In this document: one piece after another, positions 60,688-64,000 of the stretch
Layout of the letters: each line of letters starts with the position of its first letter
Numbering within the stretch: position 1 is the first letter of the stretch
Source: an uncultured Bacteroides sp.
GTDB taxonomy: Bacteria; Bacteroidota; Bacteroidia; Bacteroidales; Bacteroidaceae
NCBI GenBank assembly: GCA_944322285.1
Contig: CALUOR010000012.1
Location: 1-64,000 of the forward strand
Length of the DNA: 64,000 nt
Direction of reading: 5' to 3'
Notes under the pieces: generated by a model
Databases searched by the model: none
Told to the model about the DNA's origin: nothing
The model's input: only the letters and a program-made list of their open reading frames with translations
Translations under genes and position numbers: made by a program

Positions 60688-61481
60688 ATAATTAAATCCC
60701 TAAAATGACAAAGAGGCCCTTGCCCCTTGCCGATGTGCCAACATCTGGCGGCTTGAATGGCTTTGTCCATGTATAGCTTGGCTTGACGGACGGCTTCTTG
60801 TAACTCAAATCCGTGTCCCAAGAGAGTGGCGATGGCGGAAGAGAGCGTACAGCCGGTGCCGTGCAGGTTGCGTGTCTCGATACGAGGACTGGTGAAGCGG
60901 TAGAGTTGCCGGTCGTACAAGATGTCCGTCATGGCTCCGCCTTCCAAGTGTCCGCCTTTCAGCAGGAAAGCGCATCCGTAGCGGGCGGATAGTTCGATGG
61001 CTGCCGCTTCCATCTCTTCCGGCGTATGGAGGGGACGTTGCAGCAGGCAGGCGGCTTCGTTCAGATTAGGTGTCACCAGACGACAAAGGGGAAACAAGTC
61101 GGTGCAAAGTGCGTCCACGGCTTCCGGCTCGGTCAGCGGGTGACCGCTGGTGGACAGCATGACGGGGTCGAGCACAACGGGCGTATCGGAATAGTTGGCG
61201 ATGACTCCGGCAATGGCTTTTATGATGTCCGCACGTCCGGTCATGCCAATTTTGAGAGCGGCGGGACGCAAATCCTCCATTACGGCTTCTATCTGGGCAG
61301 ACACAAGGTTGGCCGATAGGAAGTCTACAGCCTTCACCCCTACGGTGTTTTGCACAGTGATGGCCGTGACGACCGCCGCGGCATATCCCTGCAACGCCGA
61401 TATGGTTTTGATGTCAGCTTGAATACCGGCTCCTCCCGATGGGTCGGAGCCGGCTATGGACAGGATGACGGGAGGAGTCAT
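60684..61481 (-). CDS. thiD: Hydroxymethylpyrimidine (phosphate) kinase
   Basis: Phosphorylates HMP and HMP-P for thiamine synthesis or salvage. The protein has 265 residues of ribokinase fold. Features: SIAGSDPSGGAGIQADIKTI (substrate/phosphate loop), AVVTAITVQNTVGV, VVLDPVMLSTSGHPL, LVTPNLNEA, FLLKGGHL and the catalytic region NLHGTGCTLSSAIATLL. It lies 3 bases after iorB, so it is the last gene of that operon. TPP made with it would serve the IorAB enzyme, a sensible functional link. Confidence 0.95.
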   Translation of the reverse strand: MTPPVILSIAGSDPSGGAGIQADIKTISALQGYAAAVVTAITVQNTVGVKAVDFLSANLVSAQIEAVMEDLRPAALKIGMTGRADIIKAIAGVIANYSDTPVVLDPVMLSTSGHPLTEPEAVDALCTDLFPLCRLVTPNLNEAACLLQRPLHTPEEMEAAAIELSARYGCAFLLKGGHLEGGAMTDILYDRQLYRFTSPRIETRNLHGTGCTLSSAIATLLGHGFELQEAVRQAKLYMDKAIQAARCWHIGKGQGPLCHFRDLII

Positions 61482-61484
61482 TGG

Positions 61485-62066
61485 CTACATTCGTTGTTCG
61501 GCAATCTCCTTACCCGCCTGCAAGGCTTTCAGGTTCATCTCTACGATGGCTTCGCCTTTGCGACCGAAGATGTCGCGGATGCTTTCCTGCACATGAGCAT
61601 AGTCGATGCCGAGGAAAGGAACTGTAGCGCCCAGCAACACGATGTTTGCCACACGGGGCGAACCTACGTTCTTGGCCACTTCGTTCACATTCAGCACAAT
61701 CTTGTGGGGCAGAGCATCGAGTGCGGCGTTCAGTTCTCCCTCCGAAGGGTAATGGGGGATGTTGACGAACGGCACGCTATTGGTAACCAGCCAGCCTTCG
61801 GGGCTGAGATAAGGCAGATAGCGCAAGGCTTCCATCGGCTCCAAAGAGATGATGAGATCGCACTTGCCTGTAGGTATAAGGTCGGACGCGATGGGGCTGT
61901 CGCTGATGCGTAGGTTGGACTGCACGTCTCCGCCGCGTTGGCTCATGCCGTGCACCTCGGCTTGCTTCATGTAGAAACCGCTTTTCAAGGCAGCTTGTCC
62001 GATGACCGTCGCGATGGAGAGGATGCCTTGGCCTCCCACACCGGATAATATGATGTCTTTCTTCAT
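61485..62066 (-). CDS. iorB: Indolepyruvate oxidoreductase, beta subunit
   Basis: The gamma-domain (CoA-binding-like) subunit of a TPP-dependent 2-oxoacid:ferredoxin oxidoreductase, which oxidises aryl pyruvates to aryl-acetyl-CoA. The protein has 193 residues: DIILSGVGGQGILSIATVIG at the N-terminus, VHGMSQRGGDVQSNLRISD, CDLIISLEPMEALRYLPYLS and IVLLGATVPFLGI. It lies 12 bases after iorA and is coexpressed with it. Confidence 0.93.
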   Translation of the reverse strand: MKKDIILSGVGGQGILSIATVIGQAALKSGFYMKQAEVHGMSQRGGDVQSNLRISDSPIASDLIPTGKCDLIISLEPMEALRYLPYLSPEGWLVTNSVPFVNIPHYPSEGELNAALDALPHKIVLNVNEVAKNVGSPRVANIVLLGATVPFLGIDYAHVQESIRDIFGRKGEAIVEMNLKALQAGKEIAEQRM

Positions 62067-62078
62067 GGCTTTTTCCTT

Positions 62079-63677
62079 TTATTTGTTTCTTTTCTTGCGT
62101 GCCAGGGTCTGGATGCATTCACGTCGGGGAATGATGACCGACACGCCCGGATAATTGATTTCTTCACGGATGATTTGCTTCATCTCCTCGTAGTTCTTCT
62201 TCAAAGGAACGACTACGCGGATGTGTTCGGGCGCCACACCGATGCCGGCGCAGATGGACTCAAGGCGTCCCGTCCCGGCAGAGTCTTGTCCGCCTGTCAT
62301 GGCAGTGGTCTCATTGTCGGAGATGACAATGGTGACGTTGGCATTCTCGTTGACGCAATCCAACAGACCCGTCATGCCGGAGTGGGTAAAGGTGGAATCG
62401 CCTATGACCGCTACGGCCGGATGCAAGCCCGCGTCCGAAGCGCCCTTGGCCATGGTGATGGAAGCGCCCATGTCCACACAAGAGTTGATGGCATAGAAAG
62501 GTGCGTTTGCTCCCAACGTGTAGCAACCGATGTCGCCGAAGACCTTGTGGGCGGGATATTCCTCATTGAGCACCTGCGTCAAGGCGGTGTACATGTCACG
62601 GTGTCCGCATCCTTCGCACAAAGCGGGTGGACGCATCTCCACCAAGGAGGGCACGGCGAATATCGCTTTGTTCTCACGCCCTACGGCATGTGCCACACTG
62701 TCGGGGGTCAGTTCTCCGTCTTGCGAAAGCGTTCCGTCCAAGCGGCCTTTCACCCGGATGCCCCGTCCTAAATAGCCTTTCACCAGTTTCTCCACGAAAG
62801 GTTGCCCGTCTTCCAATACAAGGATTTCCTCGCAACTATCCACTAATTGTGCAAGCTGCTTCTTGGGCAGAGGATATTGGCCAATCTTCAAGACGGGATA
62901 TTCGCATCCTTCGGGATAGTTCTCCATCAGGTAGTTATAGCCGATGCCACAGGCGATGATGCCCAACTTTTTATTCGGTCCGTCTATATATCGGTTATAA
63001 GGTGAAGCCTCGGAGGCTTGGATAAAGTCGGCCTGATGCTCTAATAAGGCTTTGTAGCGTCGGCGGGCAATGCCGGGCAGCAGGACGAATTGCCTGGGGT
63101 CCTCACTGAAGGAAAGCTCGTTTGGCGTTTGTTCAGCCTTACGCTCTACGCCGGAGCGGGAGTGAGCCAGGCGGGTCACGATGCGGAGCAGGACAGGCAA
63201 GCCCATCTGTTCGGAGAAGGCAAAGCCGTTGTACACCATGTCGTACGCCTCTTGCTGGTTGCTCGGCTCGTACATGGGCATCAGGGCAAAATCTCCGTAG
63301 AAACGGCTATCCTGTTCGTTTTGCGAAGAGTGCATGCTGGGGTCATCGGCGGCCACTACAATCATGCCACCTTTTACGCCCGTGATGGCGGAGTTGATGA
63401 AACAATCGGCGGCTACATTCATGCCCACGTGCTTCATGCACACCAAGGAACGTTTCCCGGCAAAGGACATGCCTAAGGCGGCTTCCATGGCTGTCTTCTC
63501 GTTGGCGCACCAATGATTGTGAATGCGGCGCACGGGAGTCACCGGAGCGGCCTGTATGTATTCGGTTATCTCAGTAGAGGGAGTGCCGGGGTAGGCATAC
63601 ACGCCTGAAAGGCCGGCATCGAGCGCGGCTTGGGCTATCGCCTCATCGCCTAATAAGAGTTGTTTGCTCATTTTCAT
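62079..63677 (-). CDS. iorA: Indolepyruvate oxidoreductase, alpha subunit (no C-terminal ferredoxin domain)
   Basis: The protein has 532 residues. An N-terminal pyrimidine-binding domain (LLLGDEAIAQAALDAGLSGV, YAYPGTPSTEITEY, CMKHVGMNVAADCFINS) and a central region precede the C-terminal TPP domain (about 345-500: CEGCGHRDMYTAL, FGDIGCYTLGANAPF, GDSTFTHSGMTGLLDCVNEN, then ISDNETTAMTGGQ). The chain ends soon after (IPRRECIQTLARKKRNK), without the CxxCxxCxxxC ferredoxin domain of archaeal IorA, so electrons must leave by another carrier. It oxidises aryl pyruvates in aromatic amino acid catabolism. Confidence 0.93.
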   Translation of the reverse strand: MKMSKQLLLGDEAIAQAALDAGLSGVYAYPGTPSTEITEYIQAAPVTPVRRIHNHWCANEKTAMEAALGMSFAGKRSLVCMKHVGMNVAADCFINSAITGVKGGMIVVAADDPSMHSSQNEQDSRFYGDFALMPMYEPSNQQEAYDMVYNGFAFSEQMGLPVLLRIVTRLAHSRSGVERKAEQTPNELSFSEDPRQFVLLPGIARRRYKALLEHQADFIQASEASPYNRYIDGPNKKLGIIACGIGYNYLMENYPEGCEYPVLKIGQYPLPKKQLAQLVDSCEEILVLEDGQPFVEKLVKGYLGRGIRVKGRLDGTLSQDGELTPDSVAHAVGRENKAIFAVPSLVEMRPPALCEGCGHRDMYTALTQVLNEEYPAHKVFGDIGCYTLGANAPFYAINSCVDMGASITMAKGASDAGLHPAVAVIGDSTFTHSGMTGLLDCVNENANVTIVISDNETTAMTGGQDSAGTGRLESICAGIGVAPEHIRVVVPLKKNYEEMKQIIREEINYPGVSVIIPRRECIQTLARKKRNK

Positions 63678-63752
63678 ATACTAAAAAATCAATGTTTTAC
63701 ATACTTTCTTTGTTCTTAAACATGGTGATTGCCAAATCCACTTAAAAACGCA

Positions 63753-63783
63753 CAAATATAAGCATTCCTTTTTATGTGTCAAT
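63753..63783 (-). promoter_or_regulatory. Promoter of iorA-iorB-thiD
   Basis: Minus-strand ATTG (63780-63783), exactly 19 bases, then a perfect -7 box TATATTTG (63753-63760). It lies 75 bases before the iorA start. Confidence 0.75.
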
Positions 63784-64000
63784 GGCTGAACAAAAAAATA
63801 AGGCACAAAAAGAAGGGTTATTCCTTGCACATTTGGCGATGTTTGGGGAGAGCCTTTGAGGACAAGGTAGAATGAGATTATAAGGTAAGATTGATAGAAG
63901 TAGGATATCATGTATAAAAAAATCTCCCTACGATCTCTATCGCAGAGAGAATAAGTTACATTACACCATGCTTTATATGGAGTAATTAAAGGCTAACGCA
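63784..64000. other. Right-end intergenic stretch
   Basis: Upstream of the iorA promoter I see no open frame of note, no RNA gene and no element terminus. A short inverted word (TCTCT...AGAGA) near 63935-63950 is the only structure. Confidence 0.4.

Noticed and set aside
60538..60700. TPP riboswitch near thiE/thiD
   Set aside because: The spacer is fully occupied by repeat element E, identical to a copy next to an unrelated gene; no THI-box sequence is visible.
1..64000. Prophage, integrative element or IS element to explain the accessory genes
   Set aside because: I found no integrase, transposase, relaxase, tra or phage structural gene anywhere in the window; only short non-coding repeats.

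Overview
The window is a chromosomal segment of a gut Bacteroidales bacterium, almost certainly Bacteroides or a close relative. The evidence is: hybrid two-component regulators of the HTCS type, a SusC/SusD pair, sulfatases with Ser-type formylglycine motifs, surface lipoproteins, and promoters of the Bacteroides -33 TTTG / -7 TAnnTTTG type in front of many genes. I found no rRNA, tRNA, CRISPR array, transposase, integrase or phage module.

Region 1 (1-1.2 kb): a Phe/Tyr biosynthesis operon (pheA and the start of an aminotransferase). In front of it is a complete transcription attenuator: a 28-codon leader peptide packed with Phe and Tyr codons, an antiterminator segment and an intrinsic terminator. 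Region 2 (1.2-10.2 kb): part of a sulfated glycosaminoglycan (probably chondroitin/dermatan sulfate) utilization locus, with two sulfatases, a GH88 unsaturated glucuronidase and an HTCS regulator but no SusCD or lyase. Region 3 (10.3-21.8 kb): mostly housekeeping genes, namely Fe-superoxide dismutase, SufE, a glutaminyl-cyclase-like M28 lipoprotein, an S66 carboxypeptidase, an AAA-ATPase/nuclease-like protein, a ROK sugar kinase, thymidylate synthase, dihydrofolate reductase, an Lrp regulator, an M64 peptidase and an acetyltransferase.

Region 4 (22-30.9 kb) is the most novel-looking part: a secreted-peptide system. It encodes a TPR lipoprotein and a membrane-anchored HTH protein separated only by an in-frame TGA, a DUF3244-type secreted protein, a degenerate-C39/VKOR/thioredoxin fusion, a 66-residue double-glycine-leader peptide with exactly two cysteines, a TlpA-like thioredoxin, a peptidase-containing ABC exporter and an HlyD adaptor. 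I infer that the peptide is disulfide bonded, cleaved at GG and exported. Region 5 (31-33 kb) is a ptb-buk acyl-phosphate pair.

Region 6 (33.1-52.3 kb): a polysaccharide utilization locus with HTCS, a heparinase II/III-type lyase, GH88, GH29 fucosidase, SusC, SusD, a SusE-position lipoprotein and a PL12 heparinase III, but no sulfatase. A second AAA-ATPase/nuclease-like gene with its own promoter sits inside it. Region 7 (52.5-58 kb): a dihydroorotate-dehydrogenase-like flavoprotein, YggS and DUF4494, then a membrane AraC regulator, three operator-like repeats and a lipoprotein with a possible beta-pore-former-like C-terminal half. Region 8 (58.2-64 kb): a 22-bp tandem array, an HU-like protein, a RelE/HigB-type toxin-antitoxin pair bounded by a 155-bp duplication, thiE, and an iorA-iorB-thiD operon.

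At least six intergenic elements, with shared short termini and different palindromic cores, are scattered between 16 and 61 kb. Several of them supply the stop codon of the neighbouring gene.
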